A DNA stretch of 27,641 nucleotides from CAZEDU01 sp964511185. Its GTDB lineage: Bacteria > Myxococcota > Myxococcia > Myxococcales > Myxococcaceae. The stretch lies in the NCBI GenBank assembly GCA_964511185.1, contig CAZEDU010000069.1, positions 1-27,641 of the forward strand. Direction: 5' to 3'. A program made the position numbers and the translations under genes. Shown piece by piece: positions 7,499 through 15,838 of this stretch; positions within the stretch are counted from its first letter, which is position 1; every line of letters begins with the position of its first letter. Under the pieces are notes generated by a model. It ran no database searches and had not been told where the DNA came from. It saw only the letters and a list, made by a program, of their open reading frames with translations.

Positions 7499-8080
7499 AT
7501 GAGGTCCCGCACCGAGTCTCACCTGCCCGGGCGCTGCAAGCGCTGCTACCTGAAGCAGCGCTACTGCCTGTGCGGCTTGGCGCCCAAGCTCGTCACGCGC
7601 ACGAAGCTGGTCGTCATTCGCCACGAGCGCGAGGCCTACAAGTCGACCAACACCGCGCGCATCGCCGCGCTGGCGCTGCCGTCGCTCGAGATTTGGCCGT
7701 ACGCGGGGAGCTCCGAGGCGCTCGACGCGCAGGTGGCGGCCTTGCCCAACGCCTGCCTGGTGTTCCCCGACGACGCGCCGGCGGAGCGGCCGATGCCCGA
7801 GCCCGTCGAGACGCTGGTGCTGCTCGACGGGACCTGGCGCCAAACCCGCCGCATGCTGCGCCGGGTGCCACCGCTGCGCGCGCTGCCGCGCTTGGTGCTG
7901 CGCCCGCCACCGGCGGCGGCCCCGCGGCTTCGGCAGGCGCCGACCGAAGGGAGCGTCTCGACGCTGGAGGCGATCGCCGCCGCGTTGGCCGAGCTCGAGT
8001 CGCCCGCGCTCCGCGCTCCGCTGCTTCAGCTGCAGGCCGACTTCGTGGCGCGCACCTTGGCCGGCCGCGGCGAGCCGTGA
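7499..8080 (+). CDS. tapT: DTW-domain tRNA-uridine aminocarboxypropyltransferase
   Basis: A 193-residue DTW-domain protein. The N-terminal zinc-binding-type Cys cluster is C13-x2-C16-x6-C23-x-C25. The signature DGTWRQ follows at 110-115, and the RQAPTEGSVSTLEAIAAAL block is typical of the family. Characterised members (E. coli TapT/YfiP, human DTWD1 and DTWD2) transfer the aminocarboxypropyl group of S-adenosylmethionine to a tRNA uridine, giving acp3U, at position 47 in E. coli. The target position here is inferred only. The protein is cytoplasmic. It is probably in a unit with the XRE gene; the next gene converges from the other strand across a hairpin terminator. Confidence 0.88.
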   Translation: MRSRTESHLPGRCKRCYLKQRYCLCGLAPKLVTRTKLVVIRHEREAYKSTNTARIAALALPSLEIWPYAGSSEALDAQVAALPNACLVFPDDAPAERPMPEPVETLVLLDGTWRQTRRMLRRVPPLRALPRLVLRPPPAAAPRLRQAPTEGSVSTLEAIAAALAELESPALRAPLLQLQADFVARTLAGRGEP

Positions 8081-8098
8081 GGTCCCGCCGAAAAGAGA

Positions 8099-8133
8099 GC
8101 GCCCCCGCCTCGGGTGAGCCGAAGCGGGGGCGC
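8099..8133 (-). terminator. Intrinsic terminator between convergent genes
   Basis: A perfect 10-bp stem, GCGCCCCCGC (8099-8108) with GCGGGGGCGC (8124-8133), is extended after one mismatch by TCGG/CCGA (8110-8113 with 8119-8122). Read on the minus strand, the stem is followed by TCTCTTTT (complement of 8091-8098), so it best terminates the binding-protein gene ending at 8158. It may also slow plus-strand transcription from the DTW gene. Confidence 0.8.
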
Positions 8134-8157
8134 CGTGAGGCTTAAAGCGTCAGCCGA

Positions 8158-9624
8158 CTACTGGAGCGGGCACGCCGCGTCCTTGACGCAGTCGTACGTC
8201 TCCTTGATGACGTAGCGGCCGTTCTCGACCACGAAGCGGCCCAGGCGGTTCTGCACGTTCTGCGCGCCCTCGTTGGTCGTCTCGGCGCTCCAGTCCATCG
8301 GACCCGAGGCGCCTTCGTAGTTGATCGCCTTGCCCTGCTCGATGAGGCCCAAGGCGCGGGCGAACTCGTCGGCGCCCGAGCTGACCTTCTCACCGGCCGG
8401 GTCGGCCAGCTTCTGGATCGCGTCGCGGGCCTGCTCGCCCGTGACCTCGCTCCAGTCGGTCAGGTTGTTGGCCTTGGCCGCCGCCGCGATGCCCAAGAAG
8501 GCCATCACCGCGCCGTCGTACGCGTGCGCGTCGGACCAACCCGGACCGTCGTACTTGGTGGCGAACGCGCGGAAGTCGTTGCTGAACCGCTCGCCCGACG
8601 CACCGTCGGCGAACAGCTGCGTGGTGCCTTCCTCGCCGTTGCTCTTGTCACCCAGCTTGCTCACCGTCGTGCGGAACGGCGTGCCCGAGGTGTGCAGCAT
8701 CGGGCGGCGCAGGCTCGCGTCGATGTTCTTGTACGCGTTGGTGATGCCGGCCGACGGAACCGGGAAGGTCGCGTCGTACACCACGTCCGGGTACTGGTCG
8801 GCGGTGTCGGACTCGACGGCGCCGGTCGACAGGTTCTGCACGCGGGTGCGGTTGTCGACGAGCAAGTCGGCGTCCGTGGACCAGTTGTAGGTCGCGTCGG
8901 TGGTGGGCGGGTGGAAGACCTGCTCGACCACCACGTTCGGATCGGCCGCCTTCGCCTGGTCCCGAATCGCGTTCGAGAAGCCAATGCCGAAGGCTTCGCG
9001 ACCCGCATAGATGGTGATCTTGTGGACGCCGTCGCAGTTCACGTCGCCCGGGACCTGGTTGCTGCAGGTGCCCGGCTTCTTCGCCATGCCCAAGCGCACG
9101 AGCACGCCGGCCTGGCGGAACGCGTGCATCACCGTGCGGAAGTTCCAGCGCTTCGGATTCTGCTTGGTGAGCTTGTCTGCCTCGTCGGTCGGGTTGACCG
9201 GGTTCGGGTTGTTGATCTGCGGCGAGACGCACGAGAAACACAGAATCGGCACGTTCAGGTCGTTCGACGTGTCGGCATCGTAGTGCGTGCGGTTGAGCGC
9301 GATGTCGTCACCGCTGGTATCAGCGATGAGCGCCTTGGCGCCCTGGTTCTTCACGAAGTCGACCCCGCTGGCGGTGGCCAGGGTGGGGTTCGACGTCGAG
9401 TCGACCGCGAGCTGGTTGAACTCGTAGCTCAGCTTGGCGGTCTCGAGACCCTTGTTGGCGTGCTCGAAGGCCATGTTGAGCGCCTCTTCCCAGCTCGGCT
9501 GCTGCACCGGGCCGGTCAGATCGCGAATGGTGCCGACCGCGATCTGCTTCTTGTCTGAAACTCCCTCATTGCAGCCCACGAAAATCAGCGCTGCAGCGGC
9601 GATACCCGTACTCCAACGTTTCAT
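8158..9624 (-). CDS. LIVBP-type ABC substrate-binding lipoprotein
   Basis: A 488-residue protein with a lipoprotein signal ending IFVGC (Cys18). The mature part has the type-1 periplasmic-binding fold of branched-chain amino acid and related binding proteins. It opens IAVGTIRDLTGP, continues with AFEHANKG and VDFVKNQGAKALIADTSGDD, and has a late AHAYDGAVMAFLGIAAA block. Local Cys pairs (CFSC, CSN...NCDG, CVKDAAC) suggest disulfides in an exported protein. A strong ribosome-binding site (GGGAGGAAG) precedes the ATG. It lies 26 bases downstream of the TonB-receptor gene and is followed by a terminator. No permease or ATPase gene is in the window, so it may feed a distant transporter or serve as a sensor. 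The ligand cannot be read from the sequence. Confidence 0.88.
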   Translation of the reverse strand: MKRWSTGIAAAALIFVGCNEGVSDKKQIAVGTIRDLTGPVQQPSWEEALNMAFEHANKGLETAKLSYEFNQLAVDSTSNPTLATASGVDFVKNQGAKALIADTSGDDIALNRTHYDADTSNDLNVPILCFSCVSPQINNPNPVNPTDEADKLTKQNPKRWNFRTVMHAFRQAGVLVRLGMAKKPGTCSNQVPGDVNCDGVHKITIYAGREAFGIGFSNAIRDQAKAADPNVVVEQVFHPPTTDATYNWSTDADLLVDNRTRVQNLSTGAVESDTADQYPDVVYDATFPVPSAGITNAYKNIDASLRRPMLHTSGTPFRTTVSKLGDKSNGEEGTTQLFADGASGERFSNDFRAFATKYDGPGWSDAHAYDGAVMAFLGIAAAAKANNLTDWSEVTGEQARDAIQKLADPAGEKVSSGADEFARALGLIEQGKAINYEGASGPMDWSAETTNEGAQNVQNRLGRFVVENGRYVIKETYDCVKDAACPLQ

Positions 9625-9650
9625 GCTTCCTCCCCTTGATTAAAAACCCG

Positions 9651-11924
9651 TCAGAACACCTGACGCGCTTCCACGATGAACATCCGGCCCAAGTTCGGAA
9701 TATCGGTGCCCCCGAAGCCCGGCGCGGACCAGCGTTGATCGAGCAGGTTGCGAACGCCAGCCAAGAAACGCGTTTCGCTGCCGCCGACCAACTTCAGGCC
9801 CTGGGTCGAGAGGGTCAAATCCACCGAGTAGAACGAGGGAAGCTCGTAAGGCTTGTTGTTGTTGAGCCGCGTGTTGCCCGACGACGAGCCGCGGGGCCCC
9901 ACCCAGCGGAGCGCGGCTCCGGCGTTCAAATACGCCTCGTTGATGTCGACGTCGACGCCGAGCGCGCCCCAGTCGTTGGGGTAGAGCTCCGGCGGGGCCG
10001 ACTCGATGCCCTTGTCGCCGATGGTTCGCTGGCTGTTCCACATCACGAACGAGTTCACGCGGGAGCGAACGTAGCGGAGGATGACCTCGGCGCCGACGTT
10101 TTGTGCTTCGCCTTTGTTGATGGCGATGTAATCGCTGCCGATCGGCTCGAACTCAATCTTGTCTTGCAGCTGCTGGTAGTAGACGCCGAGCTCGATGGCG
10201 AGGTGTCCGAAGAGCCGCGCGATGACGTTGAGCTCGCCGCTGGTGACCGACTGCGGCCTCAGCTGCTCGGTCTGCGCCACCTGCTGCGAGAGGTTGCCGA
10301 GCACGTTGTAGTCGGTGTCGGACCCCGGGAAGGCGAAGAGCAGGGTGGCCGACGGCGTCTGGAAGGCGCGGCCCGCGACGATTTTGGTGATGAACTCGGG
10401 CGACCACGCGTAGGCCACCGCGCCACGCCACGAGACCTGCGTGGGGTAGGTGGCGGGGCCGGCCTGGATGCGGTCGACGCGCGCGTTGCCGGTGAGCTTG
10501 AAGCCCTTGAGCGAGGCGATGGGAGACCAGGCCGCCTGCACGAAGGCGCCCACGTCGTTCAAGCCGCGGCGCTTGGCGCGGTCCTCGCCGATCTTGAAGT
10601 CCTGGCAGTCGCCGGACTTGAAGCTGCCCGAAGGCTCGTTGAAGCACTGCTGGTAGTAGAGGATGCGCTCGTTGTCGAGCTCGCCGTCGAGGCCGACGTT
10701 GAGGGCCAGCCGCTCGACCGGCGTGATGTCGAGCACCAGCGCGCCGGTCCACGCCTCGTAGTTGAACATCGGGCGGAAGTAGTAGCGGTAGTTGCCGGTC
10801 GGGTAGATCTCGTAGTCGCGCGTCGGCGCGCCGCGGTGGTAGCTGATCGACGCGGTGGTGCCGAGCACCTCGTTCCAGCGGCGGTTGTAGTTCAGCGCCA
10901 GCCAGTCGTTCTCCAGGCTGAGCCGGTTCCTGCCGGTGAGGATGGAGTTGAGGAGGAACTCGCCGTTGGAGTCGAGCCGCTGAATGCCGCCCTCGAGGTT
11001 CAACGTCCCCCACGTCTCCGAGCTCTGCTGGAAGCGCGCGAACGCGGACATCGGCGTCGACAGGTCGCCGGCGCTGTCGCGGGTGTACAGCGTGGGGTCG
11101 ACGCGGATGTTGTTGAAGGTCTTCTGCAGCTTGACGCCCGAGCGGTCGATGCGGTCGGCCGACGCCGAGAGCACCAGCTCGCGCCCTTCGCCGCGGTAGG
11201 TGATGAGGCCCGAGCCGCCGGCGCCGACCTTGCGGAGCACGGTGCTGCGGCCGGCCACCTCGACGTGCGTGCCGGTGGTGGGGCGGCGGGTGATGACGTT
11301 GACGGTGGCGAGGAACGCGTTCGCGCCGTAGAGGGCCGACAACGGGCCCTTGGCGATCTCGACCCGCTCGATGGCCTCGACCGGGATGTACTCGGCGCCG
11401 ATGAAGGAGGTCAGGTCGGGGCGGAAGTTCACCGCCACGCCGTCGATCATCACCTTGACGATTCGGGTACCGGCGCGCAGACCGCCGTTGACGCCGCGCA
11501 CGCTGACCGACGGCATCACCAGGTCATCGATGATGTAGAGGCCCGGCACCGTCGAGAGCATCTCGGCCAGGGTGCGGTAGCCGCGGCGGTCGATGTCCTC
11601 GCGGCTGATCACCGTCACGTTGGCGGAGGCGAGCGAGCGCTCCTCTTCGATGCCTGACGCGGTGATGACGCGCTGGTCGAGGATCTGCTCGAGCCTGAAA
11701 AGGTCGGTCTCGGTGGTCGGCCCGGCAATCGCCTCGCCCGTCATCGGGTCGAAGCTCATCTCCGCGGCGCTGTCGCTCGCGGGCGGTTCCGGCGCTGCCG
11801 CAGGAGCGCTCTCGGCCACCGGCGCAGGCGCCGCCGCCGTCTCCGCCGCGGGGACTTCCCCGCCCTGCGCGAGCGCGCTCGACACAAGCCAACTTGCCAG
11901 TACTGCCGTCGCTGCGGTGGTCAT
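9651..11924 (-). CDS. TonB-dependent outer-membrane receptor
   Basis: A 757-residue protein with a cleavable signal peptide (about 1-20, ending SSALAQ) and an Ala/Pro/Glu-rich stretch (about 21-68). The plug domain spans about 85-215: ANVTVISREDIDRRGYRTLAEMLSTVPG, SVRGVNG, then ERVEIAKGPLSALYGANAFLATVNVITRRP. A beta-barrel rich in aromatic-ended strands follows, ending in Phe as is usual for outer-membrane proteins. The LEQILDQRVITASG segment before the plug resembles a region often found ahead of the plug in vitamin-B12- or iron-type receptors. A good ribosome-binding site (AGGGGGA) precedes the ATG. It forms a two-gene unit with the substrate-binding lipoprotein. The substrate is unknown; TonB, ExbB and ExbD are not in the window. 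Confidence 0.93.
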   Translation of the reverse strand: MTTAATAVLASWLVSSALAQGGEVPAAETAAAPAPVAESAPAAAPEPPASDSAAEMSFDPMTGEAIAGPTTETDLFRLEQILDQRVITASGIEEERSLASANVTVISREDIDRRGYRTLAEMLSTVPGLYIIDDLVMPSVSVRGVNGGLRAGTRIVKVMIDGVAVNFRPDLTSFIGAEYIPVEAIERVEIAKGPLSALYGANAFLATVNVITRRPTTGTHVEVAGRSTVLRKVGAGGSGLITYRGEGRELVLSASADRIDRSGVKLQKTFNNIRVDPTLYTRDSAGDLSTPMSAFARFQQSSETWGTLNLEGGIQRLDSNGEFLLNSILTGRNRLSLENDWLALNYNRRWNEVLGTTASISYHRGAPTRDYEIYPTGNYRYYFRPMFNYEAWTGALVLDITPVERLALNVGLDGELDNERILYYQQCFNEPSGSFKSGDCQDFKIGEDRAKRRGLNDVGAFVQAAWSPIASLKGFKLTGNARVDRIQAGPATYPTQVSWRGAVAYAWSPEFITKIVAGRAFQTPSATLLFAFPGSDTDYNVLGNLSQQVAQTEQLRPQSVTSGELNVIARLFGHLAIELGVYYQQLQDKIEFEPIGSDYIAINKGEAQNVGAEVILRYVRSRVNSFVMWNSQRTIGDKGIESAPPELYPNDWGALGVDVDINEAYLNAGAALRWVGPRGSSSGNTRLNNNKPYELPSFYSVDLTLSTQGLKLVGGSETRFLAGVRNLLDQRWSAPGFGGTDIPNLGRMFIVEARQVF

Positions 11925-12139
11925 CGTCCCCCTGCTCGTTGACCTCTGTTGGAGCCGGCCCGGCGCTAAGGACCAAACTGCTCAAACGGGCGCGCCGACC
12001 CCCGGCCCCAATTACGGTCGAAAGACTATCCTCGATGATTCGTCTCGTCTACAGCCAATCGGCGCGCGCGCCATCGAAGAATGTGGGTGGCTCTGCTCGA
12101 GCCTGCAAACATCTCAATCAACTCGAGAAGCGACGTTCA
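11925..12139. other. Intergenic gap between chemosensory operon and TonB-receptor unit
   Basis: This 215-bp gap must hold the leader of the TonB-receptor gene and the end of the MCP transcript. I see no clear -35/-10 pair and no hairpin with a T run, so read-through from the chemosensory operon is possible. Confidence 0.35.
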
Positions 12140-13816
12140 TCACACACGGTAGTTGCCAACGATTCGTGACATGCCGTCGGACAGGGCTTTCATGTTTGCC
12201 GCGGTTCCCTCGAGATTTTGAATGCCGCTGGCCGTCTCGCTGGCGGCGCGGTCGATTTCGCGAATCGCGCTCCAAATCTCCTCGATGCCGGTGGACTGCT
12301 GCCGCGTCGAGGCGGCGATCTGCATCGCCGCTTGTGACGAGGTGGCGATCGCCTCGGCGAGCCGCTTGATGGCGGCGCCGGCGGCGTTGGCCACGTTCAT
12401 TCCAGACTGCACGCGGCGGCTGCCTTCTTCGATGGAGCGCACCGCCTCGCGCACGCCCGACTCGATGTCGCGCAGAATCGCGCGCACCTGCGCGGTGGAC
12501 TGTTTGGAGCGCTCCGCCAGCGACCGGACCTCGCGCGCGACCACCGCGAAGCCGCGGCCGTGCTCGCCGGCGCGCGCCGCCTCGATGCCGGCGTTGAGCG
12601 CGAGGATGTTGGACTGCTCGGCCAGGTCGTTCACCACGTCGATGATCTGACCGATCTGGTTGGTGCGCTGGGCCAGCCCCTGCATGTGCACCACGATGGC
12701 TTCGACCTGCTCCTTGATCTGAGCCATGCCGTTGATGCTCTCGGACACCGCCTCGGTGCCGCCCGAGCTCGACTGCTCGGACTTGCGGGCCAGCTCGATC
12801 ACCTCCTGCGCCTTGCTGGCGGCTTGCGCGAAGGTCTCGCGCAGCTCGGCCATGGTGGCGCCCATCTCGGCCAGGCTGTTGGCCTGCCGGGTGGCGCTCG
12901 ACGACTGGTGGGAGGCCGACTCGAGGATGGTGGTGGAGACGACCGAGAGCGAGCCGGACGCTTCGACCAGCTGCTTGATCACCGCGCCGGTCTGCTCGGT
13001 GGCTTTGACCACGGCGGACGCCATGCGGCCGACCTCGTCTTCGATCGGATCGTTGAGCCGCTGGCGCAGCTCGCCGGCGGCGAAGGCTTCGGTGTAGCGC
13101 ATCATGCGGCCCAGCCGCTGACCCAGGTAGCGCAGGTAGAGGATGATGAAGAGCACGAAGAGGATGAGCGAGGCGATGGCCACCGCGGCGCCGAGCTGCT
13201 GGAGCACCGCCTGTCTCGTCGACGCCGTCGAGTAGCCGAGGATGACGTGGCCGAGCGTGCCGGCCTCGGCGGCCTTCTGCGTCTGGTCGCCGAACAGGCC
13301 GAGGTCGTCTTGGCTGCCGCCCGACTTGTCGCGGATCATCTCCTGCTGGAAGGTCCGCACGCCTTCGATGCTCGCCTCGCGGCCTTCGTTCAGCGCCTTG
13401 ATGTGCTTGTCGATGATGTCCAGCTTGAGCTTGTCGTCGCTCCACTTGCCCGGGTCTTCCGGCGACGGCGCGAACGCGAACAGCTGCTTCTGGTCATCGA
13501 GCACCGCGATGTAGACGATCTCGGCGTCGGACTGCGCGAAGTCGAGGAGCACCTTGCGGGCCTCGACCTTCTCCTCGAGCGTGATGCGCGAGCGCAGGTC
13601 GGCGTGCTTCTCGAGCGTCTTCGCCGTGGTGACGCCGCGCTTGTTGAGCTCGAGCTCGACCTCCTGCTCGAACCGCCCGAAGAGCACCGGCGGCACCGTG
13701 ATCAACGCGAGGACGATCGCCAGCGCCACCAGCACGAGCGACTGCCGGGTCAGCGTCTTGGGTGCGACCTTCGCGATGGTGCGACCGAGCCAGGACGTCC
13801 CGTTGCCGTTCACCAT
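12140..13816 (-). CDS. Methyl-accepting chemotaxis protein
   Basis: A 558-residue receptor with TM1 (about 25-47), a periplasmic region (about 48-207), TM2 (about 208-230), HAMP (about 231-283) and a cytoplasmic signalling domain to the end. The conserved hairpin tip EQSNILALNAGIEAARAGEH starts near residue 400. The periplasmic part (helical start, then IVYIAVLDDQKQLFAFAP) resembles a single-Cache type sensor. The ATG at 13816 is chosen because an excellent ribosome-binding site (GGAAGGAGGGG) precedes it; an ATG at 13840, overlapping the upstream stop as ATGA, would add eight residues. There is no C-terminal pentapeptide tether for CheR. It is last in the operon and directly follows the periplasmic binding-protein gene, which suggests a sensing partnership. 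Confidence 0.95.
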   Translation of the reverse strand: MVNGNGTSWLGRTIAKVAPKTLTRQSLVLVALAIVLALITVPPVLFGRFEQEVELELNKRGVTTAKTLEKHADLRSRITLEEKVEARKVLLDFAQSDAEIVYIAVLDDQKQLFAFAPSPEDPGKWSDDKLKLDIIDKHIKALNEGREASIEGVRTFQQEMIRDKSGGSQDDLGLFGDQTQKAAEAGTLGHVILGYSTASTRQAVLQQLGAAVAIASLILFVLFIILYLRYLGQRLGRMMRYTEAFAAGELRQRLNDPIEDEVGRMASAVVKATEQTGAVIKQLVEASGSLSVVSTTILESASHQSSSATRQANSLAEMGATMAELRETFAQAASKAQEVIELARKSEQSSSGGTEAVSESINGMAQIKEQVEAIVVHMQGLAQRTNQIGQIIDVVNDLAEQSNILALNAGIEAARAGEHGRGFAVVAREVRSLAERSKQSTAQVRAILRDIESGVREAVRSIEEGSRRVQSGMNVANAAGAAIKRLAEAIATSSQAAMQIAASTRQQSTGIEEIWSAIREIDRAASETASGIQNLEGTAANMKALSDGMSRIVGNYRV

Positions 13817-13836
13817 TCCCCCCTCCTTCCGTTCGC

Positions 13837-14739
13837 TCATCGAAACACCTGCGAGGCGCCATCGAGGACGCGTTGCGGCACGTCGACGCCCAGGTGCTTG
13901 GCGGTTTTCAAGTTCACGGTCAGGCTTCCGTTGTGGTGCGCCGGCGCTGGCACCGGCAGCCGTTTGTCCGCCGGGCGCGCGGCGATCTCGGCGGCGAGCT
14001 GGCCGGCGCGTTTGCCGATCTCGGAGTAGTTGGGCGCCACCGAGGCGAGCGCGCCGACCTTGGTGAAGGTGTCCAAGAACCCGTAGAGCGCGATCTTCCG
14101 CTCGAGCGTGAACTGCAAGAGGAAGCTGAAGACCTCTTGCTTCACCAGGCGGGGGTCGGGCGCGAGCCACAGCGCGTCGATGCTGCCGGCGATGGTCTCG
14201 AGCGCGGTGCGGATGTCGCGGGGGTCGTTCACCGTCTTGGCGATCAGGTCCAGCCCCAGCGCGTCGGCGGCGCGCTTGGCGTCGGACACGAAGGCGCCCG
14301 AGGCTTTGGGGTCGAAGATGATGCCGATGCGCTTGCCGTTGGGGTTCAGCTCCTTGAAGCGGGCGAGCTGATCACGCGCCGACACCTCGAGCGGCACGCC
14401 GGTGATGGTGCTCGACGGCGTGACGTTGCGTTCGAGCACCATGCAGTAGACGACCGGCAGGTTGGTGAGCCCGCTCTGCGCCAGCTTCACCGCTTCCTGG
14501 CCGACCGCGAGGACCACGTTGGGGTTGTGGCGCTTGACTTGCTCGAGCGCGTCTCCGGCGGCGGCGTCGACTTCGGCCAAATCGCGGTTCACGCCCCGCG
14601 CGGCGACCACGGCTTCCTGGAACTGAGCGACCTTCGGGTTGGTGAGGGCGACCACGCTGGCGGCGCGCGCGGTGCCCGTCGAAAGGACGGACAGCGCGAG
14701 CAGGCCGAGCGCCGCTCTCTTCGCGGATGATGTCGTCAT
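13837..14739 (-). CDS. Periplasmic substrate-binding protein, PF04392-like (ABC_sub_bind)
   Basis: A 300-residue protein. The ATG at 14739 opens a signal peptide (MTTSSAKR, hydrophobic core, GTARA); a longer reading to 14928 would run into the cheB gene. The pattern VVALTNPKVAQFQEAVVAAR, NPNVVLAVGQEAVKLA, LPVVYCMVLE, then GVPLEVSARDQLARFKELNPNGKRIGIIFDP and a late ALASVAPNYSEIGKRAGQLA matches the ABC-type uncharacterised binding-protein family (COG2984/TrpX-like). Some relatives bind aromatic amino acids, but the ligand here is unknown. There is no permease or ATPase gene beside it. It lies 58 bases after cheB and about 20 bases before the MCP gene, so it is probably translated with the receptor and presents ligand to it. 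Confidence 0.88.
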   Translation of the reverse strand: MTTSSAKRAALGLLALSVLSTGTARAASVVALTNPKVAQFQEAVVAARGVNRDLAEVDAAAGDALEQVKRHNPNVVLAVGQEAVKLAQSGLTNLPVVYCMVLERNVTPSSTITGVPLEVSARDQLARFKELNPNGKRIGIIFDPKASGAFVSDAKRAADALGLDLIAKTVNDPRDIRTALETIAGSIDALWLAPDPRLVKQEVFSFLLQFTLERKIALYGFLDTFTKVGALASVAPNYSEIGKRAGQLAAEIAARPADKRLPVPAPAHHNGSLTVNLKTAKHLGVDVPQRVLDGASQVFR

Positions 14740-14797
14740 CAGAGCTGAGCCCTCCAAGCCGCGTAAACGGTGAGCCGGTGCCTCGACCCGCATAGGA

Positions 14798-15838
14798 TCA
14801 AGGCTGAAGAGTCGTTCCACAAATTTCCACCAACCGGATCGGTATGTCATCGATGCCGAGCACTTCACACGACGCGCCCACTTCGAGCGCGACGCGCGGC
14901 ATCCCGTAGACCACGGAGGATGCCTCATCTTGCGCGATCGTCCACGCGCCTTGAAGCTTCATCGCCAGCAAGCCCTCGGCGCCGTCTCGGCCCATGCCGG
15001 TGAGCACGACGCCGACCGCGCGGTCACCATACGACGTCGCCGCGGAACGAAGCAGCATATTGGCGTCGGGTGCGAGCTGACCCACCCCCGCGGGCAGCGA
15101 CTCGACGTGGCCCGGTGAGAGCAGCAGGTGTGCCTGCTCGCCTGCGACGTACACCACATCTTGCTTCAGCGCTTCGCGCCGCGTGACGGTGACCACCTTG
15201 CGGCCGGTCGCCTTTTGCAGCCAGCGCGCGAAGCCCTGCGCGAAGCTGGGCGCCAGGTGCTGCGCCACCACCACCGGCGGAAACGGGCGCGGGATGCCGG
15301 CGAACAACCGCTCGAGCGCCGGGGGGCCTCCAGTCGAGGTGGCCACGGCCACCACTTCAATCTCGCGCGGCCCCACCCGCGGCAGCTGGCCCTTGGCGAC
15401 CACCGAGGTCCGCCGCCGCACCACCCGCACCTCGGCCATCGCGCGCACGCGCCGCACCAGCTCCTGCACCTGGGGCTCGCCGCCCGCCGCGAACGACGGC
15501 TTGGCCACCACGTCCACCACCCCGAGCTTCATCGCGTGCAGGGCCTGCGTCTGCTCTTCCGAGCGCGCCAGCGTGGTGAGCAGCAGCACCGGCACCGGCG
15601 AGAGCTCCATGATGGTTCGCGTCGCGTCGATTCCGCTCATCTCGGGCATCACCACGTCCATGGTGACGACGTCGGGTTTGAGGGTGTTCACCAGCTCGAT
15701 GGCCTCGCGCCCTGTGCGCGCTTCTCCCATCACCTTAAGCTCTGGATTTCGCTCGAGGGCCGACACCAGCGCGGCGCGGAAGCTCGCGCTGTCGTCGACC
15801 ACCACGACGCCGTACAGCTTGTGAGGTGTCGAAGTCAC
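14798..15838 (-). CDS. cheB: CheB-type protein-glutamate methylesterase/glutaminase
   Basis: A 346-residue protein starting at GTG 15838, immediately after the cheA stop. An N-terminal receiver domain (about 8-125) has Asp15/Asp16, phospho-acceptor Asp61 (TMDVVMP) and Lys113. The C-terminal methylesterase domain (about 158-340) keeps the catalytic triad Ser168 (ATSTGGP), His194 (AQHL) and Asp285 (GMGRDG). It removes methyl groups from receptor glutamates when phosphorylated by CheA, opposing CheR. In the second motif the usual Met after QH is Leu. Placement between cheA and the binding-protein/MCP pair supports a dedicated adaptation role in this operon. Confidence 0.96.
   Translation of the reverse strand: MTSTPHKLYGVVVVDDSASFRAALVSALERNPELKVMGEARTGREAIELVNTLKPDVVTMDVVMPEMSGIDATRTIMELSPVPVLLLTTLARSEEQTQALHAMKLGVVDVVAKPSFAAGGEPQVQELVRRVRAMAEVRVVRRRTSVVAKGQLPRVGPREIEVVAVATSTGGPPALERLFAGIPRPFPPVVVAQHLAPSFAQGFARWLQKATGRKVVTVTRREALKQDVVYVAGEQAHLLLSPGHVESLPAGVGQLAPDANMLLRSAATSYGDRAVGVVLTGMGRDGAEGLLAMKLQGAWTIAQDEASSVVYGMPRVALEVGASCEVLGIDDIPIRLVEICGTTLQP

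Noticed and set aside
9636..11657. Plus-strand reading frame of 673 codons opposite the TonB receptor
   Set aside because: Antisense shadow rich in Arg, Val, Ala and Glu with no domain; the minus-strand receptor is unambiguous.
12114..13445. Long alternative minus-strand reading frame of 443 codons inside the MCP gene
   Set aside because: It is a shadow of the MCP frame: Arg-rich low-complexity translation with no recognisable domain, typical of high-GC DNA.
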